NCBI GenBank assembly: GCA_023251595.1
Contig: JAHEYM010000002.1
Location: forward strand, 1 to 41,698
Length of the DNA: 41,698 nucleotides
Direction of reading: 5' to 3'
Source: Bacteroidota bacterium
GTDB taxonomy: Bacteria > Bacteroidota > Bacteroidia > AKYH767-A > JABDAW01
In this document: one piece after another, positions 7,595-16,958 of the stretch
How positions within the stretch are numbered: position 1 is the stretch's first letter
How the letters are laid out: each line of letters begins with the position of its first letter
Translations under genes and position numbers: made by a program
The notes under the pieces: generated by a model
The model's database searches: none
Seen by the model: only the letters and a program-made list of their open reading frames with translations
Told to the model about the DNA's origin: nothing

Positions 7595-9268
7595 ATGGAA
7601 GATTCAAAACCCGAAAAAGAAACACATCTTAATTTTATCGAAGAAATCATTGAAGAGGATTTGCGATCTGGCAAATACACTTCGATTCTTACTCGTTTTC
7701 CACCCGAGCCGAATGGATATTTGCATATCGGGCACTCCAAATCTATTTGGTTGAATTTTGGTGTCGCGAAAAAATATGGTGGAAAAACAAATCTCAGATT
7801 CGATGATACAAATCCTACCACAGAAGATGTTGAATATGTTGACAGCATAAAAAACGATATCAAATGGCTTGGTTACGAATGGGCGAATGAATTTTACGCA
7901 AGCGATTATTTCGGTCAATTATATGAATTCGCGCTCGTCCTTATCAGAAAAGGATTGGCGTATGTTGATGATTCTACTTCCGAAGAAATTGCAGCATCAA
8001 AAGGAACTCCTACCGAGCCTGGAAAAGACAGTAGAGACAGATTGCGATCTGTCTCCGAAAACGAAAATCTTTTTATCCGGATGAAAAACGGAGAATTTCC
8101 GGAAGGATCAAAAACATTACGTGCAAAAATTGATATGGCTGCAATAAATATGCACATGAGAGATCCGATTTTATATAGAATTAAATTCGCTTCACATCAT
8201 CGCACAAAAAACAAGTGGTGCATTTATCCGATGTATGATTTTGCCCACGGACAAAGTGACGCGATCGAAAATATCACACATTCAATTTGCACCTTGGAAT
8301 TTATTCCACACCGTGAATTATATGATTGGTTCATTGCCAATCTCGAATTATTTCCATCGAAACAATATGAGTTTGCAAGATTGAACCTTACGTACACCAT
8401 CATGAGTAAACGAAAACTTTTACAGTTGGTGAAAGAAAATCATGTGAATGGATGGGATGATCCGCGCATGCCAACGATCTCGGGCTTGCGTCGGCGTGGA
8501 TATACACCCGAGGCAATTCGCGAATTTTGTGAAAAAATCGGTGTAGTGAAAAGAGATAGTATTATCGATGTTTCGTTGTTGGAATTTTGTTTGAGAGAAC
8601 ATCTCAACAAAATCGCAGAACGAAGAATGGTGGTTTTTAATCCGTTGAGAGTGGTGATCACAAATTGGGAGGAAGGTATGATAGATGAACCCATTGCTGA
8701 GAATAATCCCGGGGATGAAAAGGCCGGAACACACACTATACCATTTTCCAAGTATATATATGTTGAGCAGGATGATTTCATGGAAATTCCTTCAAAAAAA
8801 TATTTCAGATTGGCACCGGGTCAAAGTGTGCGATTGAAGCATGCATATATAATTACCTGTAATGAAGTGATTAAAGATGCTGATGGAAACATTTCAGAAC
8901 TTCACTGTACTTACAATAAAGATAGCCGAAGCGGATCAGACACATCGGGATTGAAAGTTCAGGGAACGATTCAATGGGTGAGTATTGACCATGCTGTAAA
9001 TGTTGAAGTTCGTGAATATGAAAGATTATTTACCGCAGAAAATCTTGCTTTGGAAGAAGGCGATTTTAAAGAGTATTTAAATCCTGATAGTTTGAATATA
9101 ATTTCTAATGCGTATGCAGAACCTTACTTGGCAAAGGCTTCGGCTAATGAACGATTTCAGTTTTTGAGGAAAGGATATTATATTCTCGATAAAGATTCTG
9201 CCCCGGGGAAATTAGTCTTCAACAGAACGGTAACTTTGAAAGATACGTGGGCAAAGATGGCGAAATAA
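7595..9268 (+). CDS. glnS: Glutamine--tRNA ligase (GlnRS)
   Basis: Class I synthetase charging tRNA-Gln with glutamine. The HIGH signature lies in FPPEPNGYLHIGHSKS (HIGH at 44-47), and the second signature is MSKRK at 270-274. FDDTNPTTEDVEYV, just after the first signature, is typical of GlnRS rather than GluRS. Length 557 aa matches the bacterial enzyme. The C-terminal half forms the two beta-barrel anticodon-binding domains. A -7 box ends 4 nt before ATG. The stop codon is followed with no gap by a palindromic element (9269-9368). Confidence 0.97.
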   Translation: MEDSKPEKETHLNFIEEIIEEDLRSGKYTSILTRFPPEPNGYLHIGHSKSIWLNFGVAKKYGGKTNLRFDDTNPTTEDVEYVDSIKNDIKWLGYEWANEFYASDYFGQLYEFALVLIRKGLAYVDDSTSEEIAASKGTPTEPGKDSRDRLRSVSENENLFIRMKNGEFPEGSKTLRAKIDMAAINMHMRDPILYRIKFASHHRTKNKWCIYPMYDFAHGQSDAIENITHSICTLEFIPHRELYDWFIANLELFPSKQYEFARLNLTYTIMSKRKLLQLVKENHVNGWDDPRMPTISGLRRRGYTPEAIREFCEKIGVVKRDSIIDVSLLEFCLREHLNKIAERRMVVFNPLRVVITNWEEGMIDEPIAENNPGDEKAGTHTIPFSKYIYVEQDDFMEIPSKKYFRLAPGQSVRLKHAYIITCNEVIKDADGNISELHCTYNKDSRSGSDTSGLKVQGTIQWVSIDHAVNVEVREYERLFTAENLALEEGDFKEYLNPDSLNIISNAYAEPYLAKASANERFQFLRKGYYILDKDSAPGKLVFNRTVTLKDTWAKMAK

Positions 9269-9368
9269 CCCCATCCGTCCTTCGGACACCTTCCCCAAAT
9301 GGGGAAGAACAAGTACTGAGTTTTTCATTTTTTACCCTTCCCTTTTTGGGGAAGGGCAGGGATGGGGT
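9269..9368. repeat. REP-like palindromic element directly after glnS
   Basis: The outer arms are CCCCATCC (from 9269) and GGATGGGG (ending 9367). Inside lie smaller hairpins built on CCTTCCCC/GGGGAAG. The element begins on the base after the glnS stop and ends 46 bp before the stop of the convergent T9SS gene. It resembles the CCCTCATCCC elements at 16831 and 22574 in layout. It probably acts as a two-way transcript end. Confidence 0.65.
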
Positions 9369-9413
9369 AAGAGATGCAAAGCGTTTGTGGAAACCTATAG
9401 AAAAAGCAAAGTC

Positions 9414-10235
9414 TTATTGCTTCACTATTTTCACAGTTTCGTTTTTCTCTCCTTTAATATTCAGAAAATAAATTCCCGGTACAACATCTGAAACATCTAA
9501 TTGAGAATTTATTTCACCACAAACATTAAATGTTTTAATTATTCGGCCGGTGAGATCGGTGAGATTAATTTCTGTTAATGAGGAAATATTTTTCAGATGA
9601 ATATTTAATTTATCTGTTGCAGGATTTGGATATACACTGAATGCAGATTCGGATATTTCTTTTATTCCGACTGCACCAGCTTGCAAGACGAAATTATCAA
9701 GAGAAATCTGACCGGTTCCGCCGGTTACACCGACATTTACGGTGAGATAATTTGCAGCAACTGGCGCCTGAAAAACCAAATATTCGCCCGCCCATGAATT
9801 TACCAGTGGGGCAGTGAATGTGTGGAAGATCGTTCCCATCAATGTACTATCGGTCGAGACTCCAACATCGATTGGCGAAGAATTCGGTCCGCAATATCTT
9901 TTATCGAATGTTAAAGTGTACTGTGATCCCAAAGTAAGTGTTGTATTTATTTTCAGACTGAAAGCCAGATAGGGCCAGGTACCTCCGGCAGGTGAAGTGC
10001 GAACGAACCAATTTCCATTTGATGGTCCGCCACAGTTATCGGTCATAATCAGATCCATACTTCCACCGTCAACTTCCCAAGAATTGGAAACTGTCGTAGG
10101 CCAGCTTGCTTGTAAATCTGTGGTATTTGCTACTGCAGAGTTTGTTTCGAAACTTCCGTTGAGAAGCATATTTTGTGCATCGATTATTTGGGTTGAAACA
10201 AATGCGGTGACAAGAAGAGTGTATAGTTTTTTCAT
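9414..10235 (-). CDS. Secreted protein with T9SS type A sorting domain
   Basis: The 273-aa protein has a signal peptide (MKKLYTLLVTAFVSTQIIDAQ). A single beta-sandwich domain of about 165 residues opens with NMLLNGSFE, the start seen in CBM4/galactose-binding-like modules, and ends DNFVLQAGAVG. The C-terminal 75 residues are a Por-type sorting domain, with FSVYPNPATDKLNI at its start and PGIYFLNIKGE...KIVKQ at its end, which directs export through T9SS and surface attachment. The start is supported by a -7 box 20 nt upstream. Substrate unknown. Confidence 0.88.
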   Translation of the reverse strand: MKKLYTLLVTAFVSTQIIDAQNMLLNGSFETNSAVANTTDLQASWPTTVSNSWEVDGGSMDLIMTDNCGGPSNGNWFVRTSPAGGTWPYLAFSLKINTTLTLGSQYTLTFDKRYCGPNSSPIDVGVSTDSTLMGTIFHTFTAPLVNSWAGEYLVFQAPVAANYLTVNVGVTGGTGQISLDNFVLQAGAVGIKEISESAFSVYPNPATDKLNIHLKNISSLTEINLTDLTGRIIKTFNVCGEINSQLDVSDVVPGIYFLNIKGEKNETVKIVKQ

Positions 10236-10255
10236 TTTATATCTGTTTATATTGG

Positions 10256-10263
10256 CAAAGATA
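10256..10263 (-). promoter_or_regulatory. -7 promoter box TATCTTTG
   Basis: Minus-strand TATCTTTG lies 20 nt before the ATG of the 273-aa T9SS protein. Confidence 0.5.
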
Positions 10264-10345
10264 GGAAGATTATAAATTAGAAAAATTCGTTTTGGGAAGA
10301 ATGTTTTGGATTTTATAAGTAATCGTTGACTTGTAAGGAGGTTAA

Positions 10346-10374
10346 TTTAGCTACAAAGACACGAAGGCACTAAG
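10346..10374. repeat. Half copy of the 'tagctgcaaagacgc' palindromic element
   Basis: TTTAGCTACAAAGACACGAA followed by GGCACTAAG matches the left arm of the units at 37799-38131. The right arm is missing. It ends 2 bp from the stop codon of the minus-strand gene that begins at 12359. Confidence 0.6.
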
Positions 10375-10376
10375 TA

Positions 10377-12359
10377 TTAGCGAAGCACAACAAACTTCCT
10401 TCTTCCTGTAAGAGCACCTGAGTCAACTTCAACAGAATAAATTCCGGGAGTAAAGTTTTCTGTGGAAATGACGATCTGAGAATTATTTATTGAAATCACT
10501 TTTTCATCAAGAGAAACAGGTCTTCCTAATAAATCAAAAATTGAAATTGCAAGTGAAGATTTTTCTATATCTTTTATCGAAATTGAAATTTGATTATTAG
10601 CCGGATTCGGGTATAGATTAATTTCCAAATTCGTTTCCGGAATTTGAGCAATTCCGATACTCAAAGAGATCACAGTTGTATCAAATACTCCCTGACTTAA
10701 ATTATAATAACTACCACCACCACTTAATTCGTTTTTCACAGCACGTACCATGTAATAGTTCCGATTATTATTTGGAAACGAATCTATATAGTTAAGACCG
10801 GTAATGAGTGCTGGATTAATTCTTGTGTAAAATCCTGAAACGGTATCTAAACGATAGGCATAATATCCGAGAACCGAATCGGGCGATGCATTCCATTGCA
10901 AAGCTACTTGATTAATTAATGGAGTTGCAGTTAAACTATCGGCAGTATAAACTGTATGTAATCGCAGTGAAGGATCTCCCATTAACGCGATGTGAGAAAA
11001 TGTTGCGGCATAATTATATAAATAGGTTGAATTATTATTTTGTGAAAGTCGGGCAGAATAACCGATGCATTCACCCAATTCCATGTGGTCCATAATCCAG
11101 TAAGGACGACCGCTCCAGCAACTTGTCAATGTCCACCCTGAAGCAGCTAGTGGCGCACGAAGAAAATTATTCTGACTATCCCAATCGCCGAAATAACTTC
11201 CGAACAACATCGTGAAAACAGATTTTGGATTATGAATTGTGAAGTCGCTTGTGACACCGATTCCTCCGCATGATGTGTATGATCCACCACCGCAACCATA
11301 AGAACATATATAATCTGCAGTATCGAGGGTAGTCAAATAATCATTTGCGAAAACGTTTTGTTTTCCGAACATCGCGAAGAAATTTCTCCATCCACTTGCA
11401 GCAAAAGCTTCACCTGAAAAATAACCAAAATTATCGTCGATTAATCCACGACGTGTTGCAACAAAATTCTTGTGTTTATAATTATGATCGCGAACTAAAT
11501 ATTGCCGAAGTAATTCCTGTTCATTCAGTGCAAATGCCGGCATATTCGATAAATCAACTCTTCCTACCTGTAACTCTACTGCGTTATTTGGACCGGGAAG
11601 TAAGCTCTGATCAAATTTTCCATCTCCAGGAATATTCTGATTCTGCGGTCTTGAAGCTGCGGCATCATTCACCGTAACATCTGTCCAATTCGTATCGAGA
11701 TCGGCATAATACACATCGGCAGGCCATGCGCCAAGATGGTCGGGGTGACCATCAGGATTAATATCACCGGAATATGGAACAGGCACATGTCCGAATAAAA
11801 ACACGGAATTGACATGTGTCGGATCTGCTAAATAGTCGTTCCATATTAATGATTTTATTGCGGGAGGTGCATCACTTGGACTTACATCATGTCGAATAAC
11901 TTTCCACCCGTCGCCAATTAAATCTAATTCAAGTGTATTTAATTCCGTTGACAATGAATCTGAAAATGTGCTATCAACAATTAATACCATTGCCCCGCGT
12001 GTTTCGATAGCGGGCGTTTGAATTCCCGCATATATATATGTATAGGAACCGATGCTTCCTGATTTATAAATCCTATATTCATAGTCGCCACCCACAATAA
12101 CTGCCGTGTCGGTATAATGTGTAGCGGTTGAAGTAAGGGTAGCCCTCGGAGGACCCCAGGAATATGCAGACTTCGTTTTTCTATATATAATAAAATTTAC
12201 GGCACCCGGAATGGTGTCCCATGTAAATGTAATTGTTGGCGGTGAAACTGTGATTGTAGTCGTAACCGGCACCGTTACATCGACAGAATTTTGGGCACGA
12301 CCTTCAGAAACCATCAAAAACGTGAAAAATGAAATCAGAGAACAAGTAATTTTTTTCAT
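10377..12359 (-). CDS. T9SS-secreted FN3 / gingipain (C25)-like protein, probably catalytically inactive
   Basis: An upstream in-frame ATG exists at 12386, but I choose ATG 12359. The signal peptide begins there (MKKITCSLISFFTF...RAQ) and a -7 box at 12384-12391 would overlap the longer start. This gives 660 aa: an FN3-like domain (about 30-105), an alpha/beta region of about 350 residues resembling peptidase C25 (opening VLIVD, then SVFLFGHVPVPYSG, ending LMGDPSLRLHTV), a second FN3-like domain, and a type A sorting domain (NLYPNPANNQISI ... YSVEVDSGALTGRRKFVVLR). Where C25 enzymes have GHG, this has YGCGGGS (Cys356). Where they have the nucleophilic Cys, it has FGSYFGDWD (Ser388). It therefore looks like a non-peptidase relative. 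The alignment is by eye. Confidence 0.8.
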   Translation of the reverse strand: MKKITCSLISFFTFLMVSEGRAQNSVDVTVPVTTTITVSPPTITFTWDTIPGAVNFIIYRKTKSAYSWGPPRATLTSTATHYTDTAVIVGGDYEYRIYKSGSIGSYTYIYAGIQTPAIETRGAMVLIVDSTFSDSLSTELNTLELDLIGDGWKVIRHDVSPSDAPPAIKSLIWNDYLADPTHVNSVFLFGHVPVPYSGDINPDGHPDHLGAWPADVYYADLDTNWTDVTVNDAAASRPQNQNIPGDGKFDQSLLPGPNNAVELQVGRVDLSNMPAFALNEQELLRQYLVRDHNYKHKNFVATRRGLIDDNFGYFSGEAFAASGWRNFFAMFGKQNVFANDYLTTLDTADYICSYGCGGGSYTSCGGIGVTSDFTIHNPKSVFTMLFGSYFGDWDSQNNFLRAPLAASGWTLTSCWSGRPYWIMDHMELGECIGYSARLSQNNNSTYLYNYAATFSHIALMGDPSLRLHTVYTADSLTATPLINQVALQWNASPDSVLGYYAYRLDTVSGFYTRINPALITGLNYIDSFPNNNRNYYMVRAVKNELSGGGSYYNLSQGVFDTTVISLSIGIAQIPETNLEINLYPNPANNQISISIKDIEKSSLAISIFDLLGRPVSLDEKVISINNSQIVISTENFTPGIYSVEVDSGALTGRRKFVVLR

Positions 12360-12383
12360 TTGAGATGCGTAATTAACGAATTC

Positions 12384-12391
12384 CAAAAGTA
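12384..12391 (-). promoter_or_regulatory. -7 promoter box TACTTTTG
   Basis: Minus-strand TACTTTTG lies 24 nt before ATG 12359. It overlaps the longer ORF start at 12386, which argues against that start. Confidence 0.5.
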
Positions 12392-12475
12392 CGGAAACTA
12401 AAGAGAAAGAGCTAAAATTTTGTAATAAAAAAGAAAAGTTTCAACTTTGTATTACAATCGTCTAAAAAACCCTCA

Positions 12476-13881
12476 ATGAAGAAGATTTTTACCCTCGTCT
12501 TGTTCTTGTTTTGTACAAAGATAATAAGTGCCCAAACATTTATTTGGGATAGAGAGCATAAGTGCCGGATGTTTATCAATGCTCCCGATTCTGTAAGCGG
12601 TAATTTTTATTTTCTTTACACCGGGAATTGTGTGGATGGGTATCTTTCCGGTCAGAATGAATCGAAAGTTTATTATAAGGATAAAAAAACCGGGACCTAC
12701 ACGGGGAATTTTGTGATGGGAAAGATTAATGGACAAGGGAAGTTCGAGAAAGATACTATATATTCTTACGTTGGCGAATTCAAAGACGGGCAATATGATG
12801 GTTTTGGCAAATCGACGACGAGGAACACCAATGAATATTCCGGAGAATTTAAAAACAATATGATGGAAGGTAAGGGTACATATACCTGGATGAACCGTCT
12901 TAACGGAAGAGTATATGCAAAATATGATGGTGAATTTTCCAAAGGAGGTTTTAGTGGGAAAGGGAAATACAACAAATTCGCTGATGTAGGTGTACAAGAC
13001 ATTATTTATACTGTTGATTTAGACCTCGAAAATGGCAAATCACTTGGTGATGCGACGATAAAATATCTGTATTGGAACGACTACCAAAAGATTGATAAAT
13101 ATGTGGGACAAATAAAGAATATGGATGTTATGTATGGGAAAGGAATAATTTATTATCATAACGGAGACAGATTCGAAGGGGAATTGAGAAATGATTCTTT
13201 GACCAATGGAACGATGTATTTTGCGAACGACGAGAAATACATCGGTGAATTCCAAGACCAGAAATCCAACGGGAAAGGGATATATTATTATAAAAATGGT
13301 GATCGGTTTGAAGGTAAATTTAGTGAAGGAAAGAAAGATGTTGAATTGGGTGTTTTCTATTTTGCCAAAGGCGACAGATATGAGGGAAATGGAAAGGAAC
13401 CTGGAGTTCAGAACCGGGCATAATATACTATAAAAGCGGAACGACTGAAAAAGGACATCTCGAAGAGAATGTGTTTTTTAAGGAGGGAACAACAGGTCGG
13501 GAGGTGGACGATGTATTATCGAAGCCAACGTTTGACGACGAGAGAGAATTTAAAAACAGAAGCGATGCAATTAATTATCTGATTGAGACACTCGTTTTTT
13601 TTGATGTTGAAGACGGGCAAAGGTATAACTATGTTAACACCAACAAAGACGGAATTGTATTTCAAATCGGTAACGATAACACGAATCGCGTACGAATGGA
13701 ATGGTACGGAATGAGTGTAAGTCATACGGAAGCGAATGGGGTTACAAAAGTAACTGTTTCAGGAAAACTTTATAATATGTTTGTGAACGTCTTAAAGGAT
13801 GCGGGGCGGACAACGGTGACATTCACTGTGAACAAAAACAATCTGGCTAAAGTACTTCGTGCATTCAACTATAAGGACTAA
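12476..13881 (+). pseudogene. MORN-repeat protein interrupted by a 1-base frameshift at about 13386
   Basis: The first reading frame (12476-13423) has a signal peptide (MKKIFTLVLFLFCTKIISAQ) and about eight MORN repeats, for example YVGEFKDGQYDGFGK and YSGEFKNNMMEGKGTY. It ends in a non-MORN tail, NGKEPGVQNRA. In another frame the sequence continues from the same point: after GDRYEG comes KWKGTWSSEPGIIYYKSG, then TTEKGHLEENVFFKEG, and it stays open to 13881. One extra G in the GGG run at 13384-13386 would restore a protein of about 469 aa with a C-terminal domain of about 120 residues (FDVEDGQRYNYVNTNKDG...). This is either a real mutation or an assembly/consensus error. The family role is unknown; MORN proteins often act at membranes. 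Confidence 0.82.
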
Positions 13882-13895
13882 ATTAAATTTTTTCT

Positions 13896-13903
13896 TACCT
13901 TTG
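13896..13903 (+). promoter_or_regulatory. -7 promoter box TACCTTTG
   Basis: TACCTTTG ends 5 nt before the GTG start of the His/Cys-rich protein, so its mRNA would be nearly leaderless. Confidence 0.5.
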
Positions 13904-13908
13904 CACTT

Positions 13909-14226
13909 GTGAAAAGCAAATTAAGGCGGATTTTCGGGATTCTTGCAATCCTTGTCTTCCTCACCCCGTACGTGGGAGAAGGTCTTCACAGCTTCGAGCA
14001 TAAAGATTCGGTTCATTGCTCTTCTGAGGCAAAACATATTCATACTCTTCAACATCATTGCTCGGTTTGCGATTATGCTCCGTGTTTTTCAATATTGAGT
14101 GTTGAAGAAGAAAATCATTTTTGGATTGCCCAGATTTCAGTTTTTGAAAGTTTTGCTTTTGAAAAAGAATATTTTCCAATTTATCATTCATTTTCACTTT
14201 TACGCGCCCCGCCCGCTAATAGCTGA
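13909..14226 (+). CDS. Small His/Cys-rich exported protein upstream of a TonB receptor
   Basis: The 105-aa protein starts at GTG (MKSKLRRIFGILAILVFLTP), a basic N-terminus plus one hydrophobic segment: signal peptide or membrane anchor. The middle is rich in possible metal ligands: HSFEHKDSVHCSSEAKHIH then HHCSVCDYAPC. Small proteins like this precede TonB-dependent receptors in Bacteroidota and may take part in metal sensing or handling. The receptor gene begins 114 nt downstream, though a palindromic repeat lies between. No family name is certain. Confidence 0.7.
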   Translation: MKSKLRRIFGILAILVFLTPYVGEGLHSFEHKDSVHCSSEAKHIHTLQHHCSVCDYAPCFSILSVEEENHFWIAQISVFESFAFEKEYFPIYHSFSLLRAPPANS

Positions 14227-14235
14227 TTTTATATT

Positions 14236-14304
14236 AAACTTCGTGCCTTTGTGTCTTCGTGGCAAAAACAAATAGGCTGCGAAGACGCAAAGACGCCAAG
14301 AAGG
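14236..14304. repeat. Palindromic 'gcctttgtgtcttcg / cgaagacgcaaagacgcc' element
   Basis: CTTCGTGCCTTTGTGTCTTC is followed by a short A-rich loop and then GGCTGCGAAGACGCAAAGAC, the same arm pair as in the 37.2-38.1 kb units but in right-arm/left-arm order. It lies 10 nt after the stop of the His/Cys-rich gene and 36 nt before the receptor gene, so a hairpin here could lower read-through into the receptor. Confidence 0.6.
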
Positions 14305-14340
14305 GAAACAAACAATTTTACTTACAATTAAAATTTAGAA

Positions 14341-16830
14341 ATGGAAAAGAAACGAATATTCGTTATCTATATATTTATCGTTTTTGCAGTATTTTCAACC
14401 GGAGTTCAGGCGGGTCCCGGAAAGACAAGTCTTTCGGGAAAAATTACGGATGCAAAAACGGGCGAAGCGCTTACAGGCGTGAGCGTTTATGTGCCCGAAT
14501 TGCAAGCCGGTGCCATCTCAGATCTGGATGGAAAATATTTGGTTGAAAATCTTCCGCAAATAAAAATTCTGATACAACTTAGTTTTGTTGGTTACACAAC
14601 AATTCTTGATACGGTAGATTTATTGGTGTTAACACACAAGGATTATAAAATGGAAATTTCTGTGAGACAGATTCACGTTTTCACGGTGACAGGTACCTCC
14701 GAGGCAACAGAAATAAAACGTGATGCGAAACCTATTACACTCGTCGATAAACTCCAACTTCAACAAACAGCATCAACAAATATTGTGGATGCTATTTCAA
14801 AAACGCCTGGAATAAATGCTGTGACAACAGGTCCGAATGTATCCAAACCATTTATTCGCGGATTAGGGTTTAATCGCATTCTCACACTCTATGACGGTAG
14901 TCGGCAGGAAGGGCAACAATGGGGCGATGAACATGGAATTGAAGTGGATGAATATGCGGTCGATCGTGTAGAGGTGGTGAAAGGTCCGGCGAGTCTTACG
15001 TACGGTTCTGATGCGCTTGCGGGTGTGGTGAATTTACTTACCCCAAAACCACCAGCGAATAATACTATAAATGGCGAGCTATTGTCGAACTATCAATCAA
15101 ACAACGGACTGACAGCAATATCAGGATCATTTGCAGGAAATAAAAGCGGTTTTATTTTCGGGGGAAGAGGTGCTTATAAAATGGCAAAAGATTATCAAAA
15201 TAAATATGACGGACGGGTCTATAACACAGGATTTTCGGAGCGAGATGCCGATGGTTTTCTGGGATTGAACCGACATTGGGGTTTTACAAGATTGAATTTT
15301 TCTATATTCGATGATCTTCAGGAAATTCCCGATGGAAGTCGCGATTCCGTTACTAGAAAATTTACCAAACAAATAAGCGAAGACGATACACTGCGACCTA
15401 TTGTGTCGGAGAGCGATTTAAATTCATATGCGATTTCACCACTTCATCAACACGTTCAGCATTATAGAATATATTCTTCATCGAATCTTATTTTGGGGAA
15501 GACTAAATTGTCTGTCAATTTTGGATATCAACTCAATCATAGGCAGGAATTTTCTCATCCTGTTCTAAGTGATATTCCCGGTCTCGATCTGCAATTGCAG
15601 ACATGGAATTATGACCTGAAATTCTCGTTCCCAAAATGGAAAGGATTTGAAACATGTGCGGGTATTAATGGAATGATTCAGAACAATCAAAATAAAGGAA
15701 CTGAATTTATTATCCCTGATTATAATCTCATGGATATCGGGCCTTTTATATACATAAAAAAAGCTATTAAAAGATTTGATCTAAGTGGCGGAGTACGTCT
15801 TGACACACGAACATTTAACATGAAACAAATGTTTGTTTCGACCAATCCCATAACAGGCTTTGATATGCAAACGAACGCGATGGATTCTTCGGGAACAGAG
15901 ATGTTTTACGCAGGAAGGCACGTGTTCAATGGCGTTTCCGGAAGTGTGGGCGCGACTTTTAATATCACGGATGAATTTCTTCTTAAAGCAAATATTGCAC
16001 GTGGATTCAGAACACCAAACATTGCTGAACTCTCCGCAAATGGTGTTCATCCCGGAACGAATATTTATCAATTAGGAAATACGCACTTCTTACCCGAGTT
16101 CAGTTTGCAGGAAGATTTTGGAATGTTTCTCACGAAAGATCATCTTAAACTTAGCGCAGAAGTTTTTGTCAATAACATTACCAACTATATATATAACGAA
16201 AAACTACTGAGCTCATCAGGCAGTGATTCTATCATCGTTCCGGGAAATCAAACCTTTCAATTTCAGGCGGCACGTGCTCAATTATTGGGTGGTGAATTAA
16301 TCATCGACATTCACCCGCATCCCCTCGACTGGCTGCATTTTGAAAACGGAATTTCAATTATATATGCAGAGAATAAAGGAATACCCGGAAGACTCATTAC
16401 CGACAGTTCGAAGTATCTTCCGTTCATTCCGCCGGCTCATCTTCACACTGAAATTCGTGGGGAAAGAAAAAAGAAAATCAGGTTTCTTTCAAATGCGTAT
16501 GCCTCGGTTGAAATGGAAATGTATGCAAAACAGAATCGTGTATATAAAGCATTTGATACTGAAACGGAGACGCCCGGTTATGTTATTTTCGGAGCGGGAA
16601 TCGGTTCGGGCATCGTGAATAAAAAAGGCAAAACGGTTGCGAATATTTTTATCAATGCCTCAAACCTCACAGATGTGGCATATCAGGCACATCTCAGCCG
16701 GTTAAAATATTTCGAACAATATCCGGACACTCCTTCCGGCAGAAGTGGCATCTATAATATGGGTAGAAATATTTCGGTGAAAGTTACATTGCCGTTGGAT
16801 TTTAAGAAGGTCGTCGTTCCTGGAACGTAA
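14341..16830 (+). CDS. TonB-dependent outer-membrane receptor, possibly metal-related
   Basis: The 829-aa protein has a signal peptide (to about residue 25). A carboxypeptidase-regulatory-like domain follows (about 28-110: SLSGKITDAKTGEALTGVSV ... LSFVGYTTI). Then come a plug domain (about 130-235, including KPFIRGLGFNRILTLYDG and VEVVKGPASLTYGSDALAG) and a 22-strand barrel. The plug ends DEHGIEVDEYAVDRVEVV, a form shared with receptors of the zinc/copper type. Together with the His/Cys-rich gene upstream this suggests a metal or metallophore substrate, which is an inference. No SusD partner is present, so it is not a glycan-uptake SusCD system. A palindromic element begins at the base after the stop codon. 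Confidence 0.92.
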   Translation: MEKKRIFVIYIFIVFAVFSTGVQAGPGKTSLSGKITDAKTGEALTGVSVYVPELQAGAISDLDGKYLVENLPQIKILIQLSFVGYTTILDTVDLLVLTHKDYKMEISVRQIHVFTVTGTSEATEIKRDAKPITLVDKLQLQQTASTNIVDAISKTPGINAVTTGPNVSKPFIRGLGFNRILTLYDGSRQEGQQWGDEHGIEVDEYAVDRVEVVKGPASLTYGSDALAGVVNLLTPKPPANNTINGELLSNYQSNNGLTAISGSFAGNKSGFIFGGRGAYKMAKDYQNKYDGRVYNTGFSERDADGFLGLNRHWGFTRLNFSIFDDLQEIPDGSRDSVTRKFTKQISEDDTLRPIVSESDLNSYAISPLHQHVQHYRIYSSSNLILGKTKLSVNFGYQLNHRQEFSHPVLSDIPGLDLQLQTWNYDLKFSFPKWKGFETCAGINGMIQNNQNKGTEFIIPDYNLMDIGPFIYIKKAIKRFDLSGGVRLDTRTFNMKQMFVSTNPITGFDMQTNAMDSSGTEMFYAGRHVFNGVSGSVGATFNITDEFLLKANIARGFRTPNIAELSANGVHPGTNIYQLGNTHFLPEFSLQEDFGMFLTKDHLKLSAEVFVNNITNYIYNEKLLSSSGSDSIIVPGNQTFQFQAARAQLLGGELIIDIHPHPLDWLHFENGISIIYAENKGIPGRLITDSSKYLPFIPPAHLHTEIRGERKKKIRFLSNAYASVEMEMYAKQNRVYKAFDTETETPGYVIFGAGIGSGIVNKKGKTVANIFINASNLTDVAYQAHLSRLKYFEQYPDTPSGRSGIYNMGRNISVKVTLPLDFKKVVVPGT

Positions 16831-16873
16831 TCCCTCATCCCCGACCCCTCTCCCACGGGAGAAGGGAGATGCA
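16831..16873. repeat. Half copy of the CCCTCATCCCCGACCC palindromic element
   Basis: TCCCTCATCCCCGACCCCTC followed by TCCCACGGGAGAAGGGAG contains one inner hairpin (CTCCC/GGGAG). It matches, with few changes, the reverse complement of the right half of the element at 22574-22653. It starts with no gap after the receptor's stop codon. Confidence 0.65.
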
Positions 16874-16940
16874 CTCTCTTGCAAGCGAAGCATTTAAAAA
16901 AATATTTTGCTCAAGGAGAAGGATTTAGTGCAAACTACAC

Positions 16941-16948
16941 TATATTTG
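16941..16948 (+). promoter_or_regulatory. -7 promoter box TATATTTG
   Basis: TATATTTG matches TAnnTTTG. It lies 152 nt upstream of the response-regulator ATG and 10 nt upstream of a 40-codon open frame. Confidence 0.45.
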
Positions 16949-16958
16949 CCGTGAATTA

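Noticed and set aside
9247..9471. 74-aa plus-strand frame after glnS
   Set aside because: It overlaps the glnS end and is made of the palindromic element and the antisense of the T9SS gene.
11345..11677. 110-aa plus-strand frame
   Set aside because: It is a shadow of the C25-like protein on the other strand, with no start signal or recognisable content.
13380..13395. Programmed ribosomal frameshift in the MORN gene
   Set aside because: There is no recognised slippery heptamer or following pseudoknot; a single-base loss in the G run explains the break more simply.
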